From Rhodotorula mucilaginosa (Eukaryota > Basidiomycota > Microbotryomycetes > Sporidiobolales > Sporidiobolaceae), in the NCBI GenBank assembly GCA_034406715.1, contig CP137870.1:744001-808000 (forward strand): DNA of 64,000 nt, read 5' to 3'. Numbering within the stretch: the stretch's first letter is position 1; each line of letters opens with the position of its first letter. This document shows, piece after piece, positions 22,039-33,333 of the stretch. The position numbers were made by a program, and so were the translations under genes. The notes under the pieces were generated by a model. The model did not search any database. It saw only the letters and a list, made by a program, of their open reading frames with translations, and was not told where the DNA came from.

Positions 22039-23468
22039 ATGCTGCACATCCCGTCCGCTGAGCCACTCTCGGCGTCCAAGCTGGTCATCGAACCGTCCGC
22101 CTCGCCCAAGCCGATCCCGGATGCTTCCACCCTGGTGTTCGGACAGACCTTTACCGACCACATGCTCACTTGCAAATGGAACATCGAGCGAGGGTGGGAC
22201 CGCCCCGTCATCTCGGAGTACAAAGATCTCGCCATCTCGCCGGCGGCGACGGTTCTCCACTACGCCCCGACTCTGTTTGAGGGACTCAAGGTGAGCTGTC
22301 CTAGACCATAACGACCGGGAGGTGCATATGGCTGATCCCTCTTCCGGTGAACAGGCGTACAAGGACAAGCAGGGTCGGACTCGCCTTTTCCGGCCGGATC
22401 TCAACATGGCTCGCGTGCGTGGCGCAATACTCACCATTCCGTTCCTCAAATCCATCTGACTCGTCGATCTCGCACTGTAGATGATCCGTGGTGCGCAGCG
22501 AATGGCGTTCCCGACTTTCGAAGGCGACGAACTCATCGAACTCATCAAGGAGTTGCTCCGTGTGGACGAGCGCTGGATGCCAACCGAACCTGGCACGAGC
22601 ATGTACATCCGTCCGACCATGATCGGCACCCGTGCGAGTCTCGGCGTCGGTCCCTCGACTGAAGTTCTCCTCTTTGTCATGTGAGCGAGCGATACCCCCA
22701 AGTTCGGGTGCACTTTTGCACACTGCTGACACTCGCGTTTTTGCCCTTACAGCATGAGCCCGGTCGCCAAGTACTACTCTTCGGGCGCCAAGCCTGTTTC
22801 GCTGCTCTGCTCGGAGAACCACGTCCGCGCATGGCCGAAGGGCACCGGCGATTGCAAGTTTGGTCTCAACTACGCGGCGGCGGTCGCTCCGCAGATGGAG
22901 GCGGCGCAGAAGGGGTACCAGCAGGTGCTGTGGCTGCTCGAGGATGAGTTGACCGAGGTCGGCATGATGAACTGCTTTGCGGGCCGAAGAACGGAGGACC
23001 AGGGTGCGTGGGGTGTTTTCCAGACTCTGTCCTTTACAAGCTGCGGCCTGACCGTTTGCCGCCATTGTCGCAGGTCTCGAGATCATCACTCCGCCTCTGA
23101 GCGAGATCATCCTGCCGGGTGTCACGCGCAACTCGGTTCTCGCCTTGCTGCGCGCGCACGCAAACCCTTCCCACCCTTTCAAGCTCGACGGCGTCCCCTC
23201 TCAGCTCACCGTCTCGGAACGACGGATCTTCATGTCCGAACTCGCTTCCTACGCCCAGGACGGCAGCCTCGCCGAGGTGTTCGGATCCGGTACGGCCGCG
23301 ATCATCACGTCGGTCGAACGGATCGGTTACAAGGGCGACGACGTCCGGGTGCCGGTCGAGGGCTCCGAGACGACCGGATTCGGCGCGGTCGCCGGCGCGC
23401 TCTACGAAGCGCTGCAGGCGATCCAGTACGGCGACGATGCTTTCGAGAACTGGAGCGTTCTCGTCTAA
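22039..23468 (+). CDS. BAT: Branched-chain amino acid aminotransferase
   Basis: A PLP enzyme of fold type IV that interconverts Leu, Ile and Val with their keto acids. Family blocks: FGQTFTDHMLTCKWN, ATVLHYAPTLFEGLKAYK, RLFRPDLNMARM, TSMYIRPTMIGT and the PLP-lysine region GDCKFGLNYA (Lys codon 22856-22858). Then come ITPPLSEIILPGVTRNSV, EVFGSGTAAIITSVE and a C-terminus ending NWSVLV. Length is about 400 residues, normal for the family. Introns are at about 22290-22353, 22414-22480, 22680-22752 and 23005-23072. After GMMNCF the sequence reads AGRRTEDQ where relatives have a FVYW-like stretch, a local oddity. No clear mitochondrial presequence, so a cytosolic form is inferred. Confidence 0.94.
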
Positions 23469-23668
23469 GCAGCGCATCCGCAGCTTGGACCGCCACCTGC
23501 TCTCCTCTGGCTCTTGATACCCATCTCGCTCTATTCGTTTCGCATCGCATATAGAACGATAGAACCCACTTTTGCAAATAGATCTGTTTAATATGACCTA
23601 CATGCCGCTGAGCTTTAAATGGGGTTCGAGGCGCAGAATTCCGCAGCTTTTCGGCGTCATCAAGAGCC

Positions 23669-25566
23669 ATGTCGATCCGCGCACCGGTGAAGCGCTCGCG
23701 CGTGGGTATTCACGACCGCCCAGGACGGCTCCTGTCGGGACAGGCTTCAGGGAGCAGAAAGCTGTGCAAGGTGAGCAGACGGTCGACGTTGAGCGTGGAT
23801 GCGCGTGCCTTCGCACGGTGCATCGCCTCCCCCACATTTCCCCGCCCGCCTCGCCCGTCGCTCTCGTTCGCTGCGGGCTCTGAGAATCTCGAGTCGTCTG
23901 CCTCGAGCAGCGTCCGCCCTTCCGTCTCCATTCCTTCAGAGCGAGAGCGTCAAGATGGCGGCACTTCGACTGCGCACGAGCCCACCTGCGAAAGAGCCGT
24001 GGCAACCCTACATGTCGCCCGTCTCGCCGACCGCCGACTCGCCGAACCAGGCGGCGAGCCCATCGACGTCGTTGTCAGACCGCTGCCGCCAACTCGCGTT
24101 CCGGCTCGGAGGGTCGGCCGTGCAGGACGACGAGCACTTTTACGAGCAGCCTACGTCGCCGACCGAGAGCGTGCACGGGAGTCCGGGCAAGAAATGGAGG
24201 CAGTCGTCGACGACGGCGAACGAATCGTCACCGCCGAGGGGACTGAGCAACTACACCTTTGGGAGCAGCGGCGCTGGTGGGCTCTCTCCTGTTGCGCCAC
24301 TGTCGCCCCGCTCGCACCCGCCGACGAGTCCAGATACGACTCACGTCCTGAACGAGATCATCGAAGAAGGCGAGTCGGGAGGAGAACCGACGCCTCGAGC
24401 CGAGAGTGGGCCGCGGGGAGTCTATGCGCCGACCCAACCTTCGCTCGGATTCGCGGCACTCGGACCTGGAGACGCTATCAGCGAACGCGGCCAGAGGGGC
24501 AGTGCGACCAGCGCGCTCGGGATCGACTACGGTGCGGGACTCGCCCCTCCAGCGAGTTTCTCGAGCATGATGCCCGACCTGCCGACAGAAGAGGCGGACA
24601 CGGACGACGACGCCGGTAAGCGCCTATGGAACTGCTCAGTCTCGAGGTTCGTGACTGATTGTGAAGCGCCTGCAGAGGCCGTCATCGAAGAACGCGTCGC
24701 CGAAATCCAGAATCTCCTGCAAGAAGGTGCGACCTGGCAAGCCGTCGACATCTGGCTCTCAGAGGGCGATCTTCTCGTGAGTCTGAGTATATGGAATCTC
24801 CCGTGAAGGCTGATTGTCTCACCTCTCGCGATCTTTGCAGGTTGGACACGATCAGCAGGGCTTGACACCCTCGCGTACCTTCTCAACGTGCTGGGTCGGT
24901 GAGTCCTAGCGCTTTCACTCCGCTTATGAGTATGAGGGAGGTGCTCATTCTGTACTCCCAATAGAACCACTCCTCCGCATCTTCTCCACTTCGGTCGTTC
25001 AGGTCGGATCCTTGCACCGCCGGCGCAGCTCCATCTTCTCGCACGTCAAGCCCCACACGCCCTTCCAACTCGTCATCCGCCTGCGCACCCCTGCGAGCCT
25101 CACTTTCCCTTACGTCGTCGACGCCCTCCAGCCGCTGCAGGACGCCTCACTCTTGACGCGCTACTGCCCGAACGCGCGCTCGTCGACGCCCGGCCTCATC
25201 ACGGTCGTTTCGAGCGAAGCGGACGGCGCCGAGATGGTCCCGCTCGAGGACCTCTACGCCATCCAGGGCGAGCGCTTCATCTACCGCGACGCCTCCTTGG
25301 CCGATCTGGACAAGGTCGAATCGGAGGAGGGCAAAAAATTCGACCCGCAAGTCACCCCCGTCGCTGCCGGCGAGCTTCTCGCGTCGACTGGCTGGGACGG
25401 TCAAGGCCCTCTCACGTCCGAGATCCGCTCACGCATCGAGAGTCAGGTCCAACGCGCGCATGCGGCCGGCCTCAAAGTCCGCTACGAGAAACTGCCCCAG
25501 TTCCCCGTGCACGTGCGCGAAAACGTCCACTCCACCTTGCAGAAGCTCGGCGTCGACTATCTGTGA
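23669..25566 (+). CDS. AIM6-like protein (PLC-like phosphodiesterase fold), divergent N-terminus
   Basis: The second half matches the AIM6 family: WQAVDIWLSEGDLLVGHD, QGLTPSRTFST, VEPLLRIFSTSV, FQLVIRLRTPASLTFPYVV, and AHAAGLKVRYEKLPQFPVHV..LGVDYL near the end. AIM6 proteins resemble glycerophosphodiester phosphodiesterases; their role in mitochondrial inheritance is known only from a screen. The usual N-terminal HSHNDYW motif is absent: the protein instead opens with a basic exon (MSIRAPVKRSRVG, 23669-23770) joined in frame across a 169-nt intron to about 230 disordered Ser/Pro-rich residues. It also stops before the usual NVDDL tail. Loss of the first His suggests a non-catalytic or altered protein. 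Start choice rests on a clean GTGAGC donor and frame. Confidence 0.7.
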
Positions 25567-25965
25567 CCTGGGCGGGGGGAACGACATACTCCGCTCAATC
25601 TTGTCGATCCGGAATTCTTCAATCTCTTCTTGAACGGAAAAGAAAAAGCAAACCCGACACCTGCGGGACGCCTTGCGCCCAAAAAAAAAAGAACTCCGGG
25701 AAACGCTTACTATCCGGAACACATCGACACGCCCTCTTATGTATCGCCCTTGTATCCCTAGCCAGTACATGCATACTCTCGACGCTTCGTCGTCTCCCTT
25801 CTTGTTCCTAGTCAATTGTTGCTGTAGTGTTTGCCCCGCCCCTCATGTTCTCTCTTTCTTGAGACCCAGATTACTATTCACGACCCTCACTGGAACGTCG
25901 GCAACCGTGGAGAGGGCACATGCGAAAGATGTAGGGATTGCAGGCGGGGAAACAAGACAGGGAGT
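25567..25965. other. Convergent 3' region between AIM6-like and GATA genes
   Basis: 400 bp between two converging stop codons, AT-richer than the coding DNA, with an A10 run at 25681-25690. Probably two 3' UTRs. No gene is seen. Confidence 0.5.
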
Positions 25966-28900
25966 TCAGAAAGCACGCGCTGCCGTCTCCTGCTCGGACT
26001 GCTGCTCGGGACGCTGCATCTCTTGGTCTTCCTCCTCCTCATCGTACAGCATCTCGTCCGGATCCGGTCGGGGTGTCTCGGCCGTCAAGCTCGTCATGAC
26101 ATGGCGCGGCACCCTCCCGGGACCTTCCAGCTGACCCAGCCGACTCTGCATGAGCCCGTTCAGGAACGTCAACTCGGAGATCTTGTTCCGGAGCCGCTGC
26201 ACTTCGGCGACGGCGTCTGCGGGCCAATCGCGCTGCTGCAACTCGGCTTTGGCGATCGCCTCCGCCTTCTCGCGGCCGCTCGCGCCAGAGGAGGAAGTCG
26301 ATGATCCCGGACCGGCAGGTCGAGCGCGAGAGGTGCTGCTCGTACTGCGAACCGAAGGTCCGCCGAGCGGGCCGCGAGAGCGTCCGCGTTCCGGTTCGGC
26401 GCGCGCACGAGATCTCGAACGGCTCGAGCCGCCTGGTCCTCCCCGTCGAAGACTGCTGCCGCGAGGCGAGTCGGTCGCGCGAGTTGTGGCGGGCGAGGCG
26501 GACCCTACGCTTGAAGGCACACCCGGAGCTGCAAGCGCGCCCGAGACGCGCAGCTCGTGCAGACCGGTTTCGACGCCGACCATGCGCTGCCGACTCGTGC
26601 CGTTGCTCGCGATAGATGCGCCATCTTCTTCGAGTTCGTCGATCTCGTCGAGATCGTCCATCGTCGCTTCGACGCGCCCTTTGCCCTTGCCGAGACCGCC
26701 AAAGTCATCGAAGCGCTTTTCAGGCCGACCGCGGCGTTCCTCCGGAGTGGCAGTCGGGGCCGTCCCAGTCGCAAGACTCCATGATGAAGCCGATCCGTTG
26801 GCGCGAGCGACCGGTTCGGGCGATCGAACACCCTCGGAGGAACCGGATGCAGACGGCGAAGGAGACGAGACGACGGAAGCGCCGCGCTCACGAGCTTGTG
26901 GAGGCAGTATGCCGGGCGCATTATTGAGACGCGCGGCAGCACTCGTCGAAGCTTCGGATGTCGGTTGACCACTCGACGAGGCGGTCGCCGCCGCCGTCAT
27001 GATCGGAGGAGTCGGGACGACCGTGCTCTGCCTGCTCGCCTCATCGGACGAGTTGGCGGCGCTGGACGCTTTCGAGTTTTGTCCCGACGATCCTGCAAAC
27101 GCGTACGGCGGCAGCATGCCTAGCACATGCGGAATCGCCTTGACACCCTGAGCGGGAGATCCCGGTCCGGAGGGTGCGCGGCTCGAGGGAGCGGTAGTAG
27201 CCCTTGCTCCCACGGCGAGAGGCGACTGCGTGTGCGGCTGGTGCAGGTGATAATTTGGATTCGGATGCGGGTACCAAGACTGTGGAAGTCCGTTCGGCAG
27301 GAACGGCATCGGCGGGATCGTCGGCGGTGCCGGGTGCGGAGGACTTGCCGAACCGCGGCGCGAGCCGGGACGCGAGTTTGAACGCGAGGCCGGGTTCGAG
27401 TCGACGATAGTCGTGGCGGGTGAGCGCGCGCGCGAGTCGGCGGAACCGGCACGTTGAGCGAGCGCCGCCTGCGCGGCGTGGGCGAGAGCGGCAGCATGCG
27501 GGAAGGGTGGTGCAGGGTAGGGATAGTGCGGAGGCGGTTGTCCGGGTGCAAATCCAGTCGGCGCAGGTCCGTAAGGGTAGAAAGGCGGGTATCCGGGGTA
27601 TCCTTCAGGCGTTGGTGCGCCCGGGTGGAAGCCGGGGTAGGGGTATGGCGGCATAGGCGGGACAGGACCCGGTCCTGCAGTCGAAGAGGGCGGTGCCGGC
27701 GATCCGTCTGCCGAAGGGGGATTTGAGCCGATGGGACGCTGTCGGGCATCGAGCGACTGGGCGCGACGGGCCGGGTCCGAAGAGCGACTTCGAGCAGCAC
27801 TCGGAGGGTAGGGCGAATGCGCATGAGGATGTGGCGCATGGGGGTAGCCATACGGGTAAGGGTACGGCGGGAAGGGCATGCCGTACGGTGACATGCCGCC
27901 GGGCGCGGGCATCACCTTGCGCGCTTTTCTCCCATCCGATTCGGCGAGCGCTCCATCGGCAAACGGCTTGGACCGCCCCTCTGCCATCGACGAGTCGTCC
28001 TCTCCCGCACCTGAACCTCCCGGCGCGCTCTTGCGCCCATCTCCCGACCTCGTCATGCTCTCGCTCCGTTCCTTCGAGGTCCCGCGCGGTGACGAAGTCG
28101 CCGCCGCGACTGCCGCCGCTTTCGGTCCGCGGTCCTTGCTGGAGCTCTTGCCCTTGCTGCGATTGCGAGACTTGATGACATCCGTTTTGAGCGAGATCGG
28201 CCGGGCACGACCCTTCATTTTGAAAAAGAGGGCGCAAGCATTGCACAGGATGTGGGTGCTGTCGTGCGAGCGGCGCCAAAGCGGAGTCGTCTGTTGCCGA
28301 GATTTCCAGCGTTGTGAGCGTTTCTCTCTCCAGACACAGGCAGGACGGCGACGGCCATCGAGGCCTCAAGCCGACCCAGCAGTTAGGAGAATCAGGCTCA
28401 CCTGCGTAGCACAATTGGCACAGATCGGTTGCGTCTGCACGGCAGCAGCGAGTCAGTAAGCTTGAATAAAGCCATATCGGGACCGCGTTTGAACGCACCT
28501 TGTCGTAGTTGGCGGGCAAGGGACTCGGCAGGCCATTGACGGCGTTCGGGGCAGCCGGGTCGAACGCTACGGTCGACCCATCCGGCGTATTTCCGTTCGA
28601 AGTCGAGGGAGAGGCACTTGCCGACTGTGCTGCTTGGGCAGCAGCCGCGGCGACGTGCGCGAGCGTAGTCGCGGCGGCGGTGGCATCGAGGTCGTCGGCA
28701 CGCTTGGTCTCGGCGGCGGAGGCGGCGGCGGCGGCGGCTGCGTCTTCGAGTTGGTCCACGTTCGGATCGGCCGCGTCTGTCTGCATCTGGCCGTGCTGGG
28801 CCCCGTTCTCGGGCAGAGTCGGAGTCGCAGACGAGTGTTCGGACGGGGATCGCCTCGGTTCGGTGCTGTTGAACGTGGTGGATGCCGGACAAGGGTCAGC

Positions 28901-29112
28901 ATGCGGCCGATCGAGCGCGATCCGGCTTCGATAAGCGTTGATTGTGCCTCTGAGTGTTTCCCAGTAGCCTCTGACTCTTCCCGAGGGCTGAGAGTGCCGA
29001 GACGGGCGACTTGGGGCTTGTTTTTGGCTGCGCGGATGTTCATCCGAGTCGCGGTTTCGACGCCGCCTCACTCCGGCGGAGCAGCGTGGCCATACAGAGC
29101 TTTGTACGCCAT
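25966..29112 (-). CDS. GATA-type zinc-finger transcription factor
   Basis: After splicing, one complete GATA finger appears: [26 protein letters not shown], giving C-x2-C-x18-C-x2-C. It is followed by [20 protein letters not shown] and KSRNR, a basic tail like that of AreA/Nit2-type nitrogen regulators (which, however, use x17). The finger is split by introns at about 28424-28503 (acceptor) and 28290-28402. The N-terminal exon is Ala-rich, and a first exon [13 protein letters not shown] (ATG at 29112) joins across a 195-nt intron. The C-terminal 650 residues are Pro/Tyr/Gly-rich ([15 protein letters not shown]), then Ser-rich, with a coiled segment ([17 protein letters not shown]) near the end. 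Target genes cannot be inferred; nitrogen control is only one possibility. Confidence 0.88.
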
Positions 29113-29694
29113 GTTTCCGTCCTTCCCGCGGCGTACGGAGCGCTCCAACTGGCTGCGAGAAATGACTTGAGCAGACTCACTCTTCGGAAATGGCTGTGAG
29201 CGGTCCGGCCGTCAACTGAGGAGGCGGCAGCGGCGGAGGCGCAGGCGGTGGCAGCCGGATCGTAGTCGCAGGCGGTACAGCTGCTTGCTCCGCTTCCATG
29301 GCAGCTGATACTCCGAGGATCGTGGCTATGGGAGGAATAGGCAGAGGCCGAACTGCTGGGCTTTCCGCTGCGCCGAGACCGCGTGGGCCTCGATACCGTA
29401 TCGCTCACGGGAATATACGGAGCAAGCCTGATAGAATCTCTTACAGTGTCACAGACCCGGATCTACCCTTTGCACGCTTCCCCGAGGGCTATACTTTCAG
29501 CTTTCCGCCAAATTCGAACCGTGTCCGAAAAAAAATCCAGCTCGGGCGCGCGGTACCGGCGTGCCGCGTCCAGGCGCGGCCTGAGCCGAAGAACGCCGCA
29601 TGCTGTGCAAACTCGCGCGCAAGATTGCGAAAAGGAGTTGCAAGGATGCATCACTAGCAGTACAATACACACAGAGGGAGGGCGCCGCATTTGC
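29113..29694. promoter_or_regulatory. Upstream region of the GATA gene and 3' end of the Sls1-like gene
   Basis: 580 bp on the minus strand before the GATA start. Short frames with Ser/Ala composition exist on both strands but show no motif. No RNA gene: a TTCGAA near 29513 resembles a tRNA T-loop but lacks a pairing stem. Confidence 0.4.
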
Positions 29695-32600
29695 TCACAC
29701 GAGCGGACTTGACGGCCTCGAGACTCGAGCGAAAAGCGGGTGCCTGCCACCGCTGCCGTCGGCCTGGCCCGCCAAGGTGCCGACGCCGCCGCCGCCGGGT
29801 TGCGCAGAGTGGGCACCTCCTGCCAAGAGTGTCGAGGCCGAGCTCAAAGCAGCGGTACTGGCAGCAGCAGCAGCACACCTCCGCTCGACTTCTTCCAGAC
29901 CCGTGCGCCACGTCCCGGCGCGGCGGACCTCGTCGACCAAACCGCGCGCGACCGGCTGGTACACGTCGACGCCGCGAGTGCCATCGCGCGTCAACGAGTG
30001 CCACCGCTCCTGGATCAGCGGCGGTGGCGGCGCTGCTGATGCCTTGGAGGGAGCCGAGGCCTGCGGTGGGGGCGGCGTCAACGTCGTCCGGCGGACGTAG
30101 TGATCCGTGTCGAGGAGGAATGCGCGGCCGGCGACTCGGATCCGGATCGGGACCGGACCGTGGAACGTCAGGACACGTGTATCACTGTAGGTTAGACGTG
30201 TCAGTATTGGTTGTTCGTATTGGACCAGGTTATGCGGGAGGAGAGGGAGGGAGAAACGCACAACTCGAGAGGATAGTCTTCCGGCTCGAGAACATTCGTC
30301 ACCGACATGGTGAATTGCGCATCGTGCGAGCTGTACAACGATCGAGAAGTACGAGCGTATCAGTCAGATTCCGTCCCGGGATCTGCGAGCAGTCTGTTGC
30401 GAGAGAGGCGGACGTACCCAGTCGGGACCAACAAGTCGACCTTGTTCTCCTTGACAACCTTGACCTCAGTCTTGGTGACCTCCATCTCCCTCAACGGGGG
30501 CACACTCCCCGTATCGACCAACCCGAACGCGACTTCGACCCGCTCCGCGAGCGCGAGCTTCTTGTCCGCCTGTACGGGTCGGTACGTCCACCTCCTCTCG
30601 ACCTCGCTCTCGATCTTCGGTCCAGCGGCAATCTCGTCGAGGCGGGCGCGGTGCACCAAGTCGGATTCGGGCGTGCCCGACATGGGCGAGAAGAGGGACG
30701 AGAACGGCGTCGCGGTCGGGTTCGGGAGCGGCTTCAGGACGTCCGAAGCTGCTAGCAACCCATTCGGAGGACTGCGCGCAAGGGGGGGTTATACTCAGCG
30801 ACTGAGGAGAGGAATTCAACCACGTCAAGAGGATGTTCCGGACGAAGACTCACGAGGCGAGAAAGATACTCTTGACTTTGTCCGTCGCTTGCGCGACCCA
30901 CTGCGCCACGCGATCAAAGCTCCTCTGACCCGCAAACGCCGGTCCAAAGCCCTGCTGCTGCTGCTGCGGGGCCGCCACTGCCACCGGGGGCGCCTGACTC
31001 CGATACAAAGGCCACGCGACGTGTCCGAAGCGGGCGACAATCTCGACCTGCTTCGACTCGAGCAAGGCGAGGCCCTCTTCTTCTTGACGCAGCGATTCGA
31101 ACGGCGCCCGCAACGCGCGCAAGATGGACGACTCTTTCAACAACGAGGCGGGGGATGTCGTCCCCCCAGCGGAGGGGGGGACATACAATCCCGTCCGACT
31201 CGTCCGCTCGATGCGCATCCGTTCGCTCCATTCGAGGAGCTCGACCTGCGCGCGGTGGGCCGGGTCTTCGATCGCCGACGCCGAGGGCGCGATCGAGAGC
31301 GACTTGATCCGCGCAAAGTGGGAGGTCCCGCCCGTCATGATGGGGGACGTGGGTAGGAGGGGAGAGTAAGGGAACAGGGCGTAGCGGAGCGTGTCGAGGT
31401 TGTTGGGGACCGAGGCAAAGACGGCGGTCGACTTGCGCGCGGCGTCCTGTTTCACAGAAGCAATGGGGGGTTCGAGTCAGGAAAACGGGTTTTTGCGCGT
31501 CGACGGGTGGGCCAGCGGGCGGGCAAAAAGGGAGAGCGGCACGTACGGCTGCGAAAGCGGCATTGAGGTGCCGTTCTGTCCGCTCGAGGGCTTTCTCCTC
31601 GATCGCGCTCGCACGGAGCTTGGTCTGCAAGAAAAAGGCGTTCGAGAAAAAAAAAAGGGGGGGTCAATCACAGGACCTTTCGGCCCTCCTCGAAGCTCGA
31701 CGGTGAGCTCACTGCTTCGGAACCGGGTTCCAGGTAGGCTTTCGCTTGTTTGCTGATAGCCTGGTATACTTCGGGCCTCAGAGTCGTCGCCGGAGCCGGC
31801 AAGGTGAACTCGGTGGTCGTGCAAGTCTAGAGTATGGTCGGTATTCGCATCGTTAGCCATCTCGATCTCCGGGGAGGGGAGGGGAAAGCGGGGTGCGCCG
31901 CTCACCTCCTCGACCGCTTCGACTTCCGCCTTGGCGGCGGCGACGCTCGTCTCACTCCCTCGGACGATGAGCGAGACGACGCCCGAGTCGGGGTTCCTCC
32001 GATACGCGACCGTGACGCCGAGTTTCCGGACCAGTTTCGGGATCGTGGGCGAGTCTGCGCGGCAGCGAGGCCATATGAGTATGGACTTGTGCCAATTTGA
32101 CTGAGGCGCAGATCTGGCGTGGGTGACTTACTCGGAGAGAGGAGGAGGAACAAGGTCCGGTCGCTCAGGGGGATACCTAAGCAGTAGTGAGCGCAATCCA
32201 AAGAAGTTAGCGTGCGGTCAGATCGAGAAAGGGAGGTTAAGTGGCTCACTCTCGAGGGTGTTGGGCCCGAGTCGAGTGCTCGGGATGGTGTCGGGGTGGG
32301 TCATGTCAAAGTCGAGGACGAGGATGGTGTGGATCAACTCGCGCTTGCTCATCTGGTCGAGCCGTTTGCTCTTCCAGTGTTTCGGTTTCTTTCCCGGGAT
32401 GCGCGTCCTCAACCTCGGATCCTGCAAATCGACGTTCAACCCGTCCTCGCCGGCGAAATCCATCAACTGGCGCTTCTTGAAGGCGCGATCGAGCGAAGCG
32501 TACGCGCGGTCCCACGTCTTCTGGTACACGAGGCGGTGCGACTCGGGCGAGGCGGCGTGCGGGACGGTGAACCTGCGCGGGCGGAACGCGCGCAGGTCGG

Positions 32601-32991
32601 CGACCTCGGGGGGCGCCGAGGTGTGCTTCGGGTTGAGGATGTCTTCGAGGGTGATGGCGGCCGGTTGTTTGCGCGGCGTCGGCGTCGGCGGCGGTGTTGC
32701 GACGGCAGCCTGTTCTTGTGCCATGGCGTCAAGGAGTTCTGCCATGGCGTCGACTGCTCGGTTCTCTTCCTCGGTCGAGCGCGTCGAGTCGGCAGTGTCG
32801 GAGTGGACTGCGTCTCCGGCCTGGGCATAACTCGCCTGCCCTCTCCGTGGTTGGAGCCATGGGCTGCTGGACGTGCGAGTATGCGAGCGGTGCGTCGTCG
32901 AGGCGATGCGGTTCAGGCAGCAAGCGGAGCAGAGCGCGTTGGCTGCTGCAGTGCGAGTCGCAGGCCGAGTGGCGGCAGCGGCTGCGAGCAT
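29695..32991 (-). CDS. SLS1: Sls1-like mitochondrial inner-membrane protein
   Basis: In S. cerevisiae Sls1 links mitochondrial transcription to translation at the inner membrane. The chosen ATG at 32991 gives an Ala/Arg-rich presequence (MLAAAAATRPATRTAAANAL). Family features follow: ADLRAFRPRRFTVPHA, then YASLDRAFKKRQLMDFAGED, KRELIHTILVLDFD and the KH-like unit beginning LSDRTLFLLLS that continues over an intron to LVRKLGVTVAY..VSLIVRGSETSVAAAKAEVE. A long C-terminal region of about 600 residues includes FPYSPLLPTSPIMT and KVKSIFLAS and ends RVSRPSSPLV. Many short introns are present and several joints in the middle (31450-31900) are not resolved. It starts back-to-back with bL17m. Confidence 0.7.
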
Positions 32992-33333
32992 CAGACTGAC
33001 TGACTCGCTCGTCGAAGCTCTTTCCCACTCGGACAAGAGTCGCAAGAGACGAGACAGGAAGCGAGACTCGGAACTGTTCAGAAGAGAGGAGCTCGACACC
33101 AGTCGACGAATCGTCGGCTCTCTCTCTTTGCTCTACGCTCAGGAAGCGAGTCTTGGAGGACAGTCTCTGCTGCATCAGGTCCCTCATCCCCCGATCAGCA
33201 CCTGCATCAACCCCGTCGGTGCCCTCGCCTCGCGCTCATCGTCGACTCGCTCTCGCACTCGCTCTCAACTCTCGACTCGGACGCTCTCCCTCTCTAGAGA
33301 CACCCACGCAAGAGGAGTCAGGAGAACCAGAAG
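32992..33333. promoter_or_regulatory. Bidirectional promoter of SLS1-like and bL17m genes
   Basis: 342 bp between the two divergent ATGs. Pyrimidine-rich (tctctctctttgctc) and CTCTCGCACTCGCTCTC repeats near 33240-33290 lie before bL17m. Both genes serve mitochondrial gene expression, so shared control is plausible. No specific factor site is claimed. Confidence 0.55.

Noticed and set aside
29505-29530. TTCGAA-containing stretch resembling a tRNA T-arm
   Set aside because: No pairing stems and no A-box at the right distance. A similar ggttcgagtc at 31469 also lacks stems.
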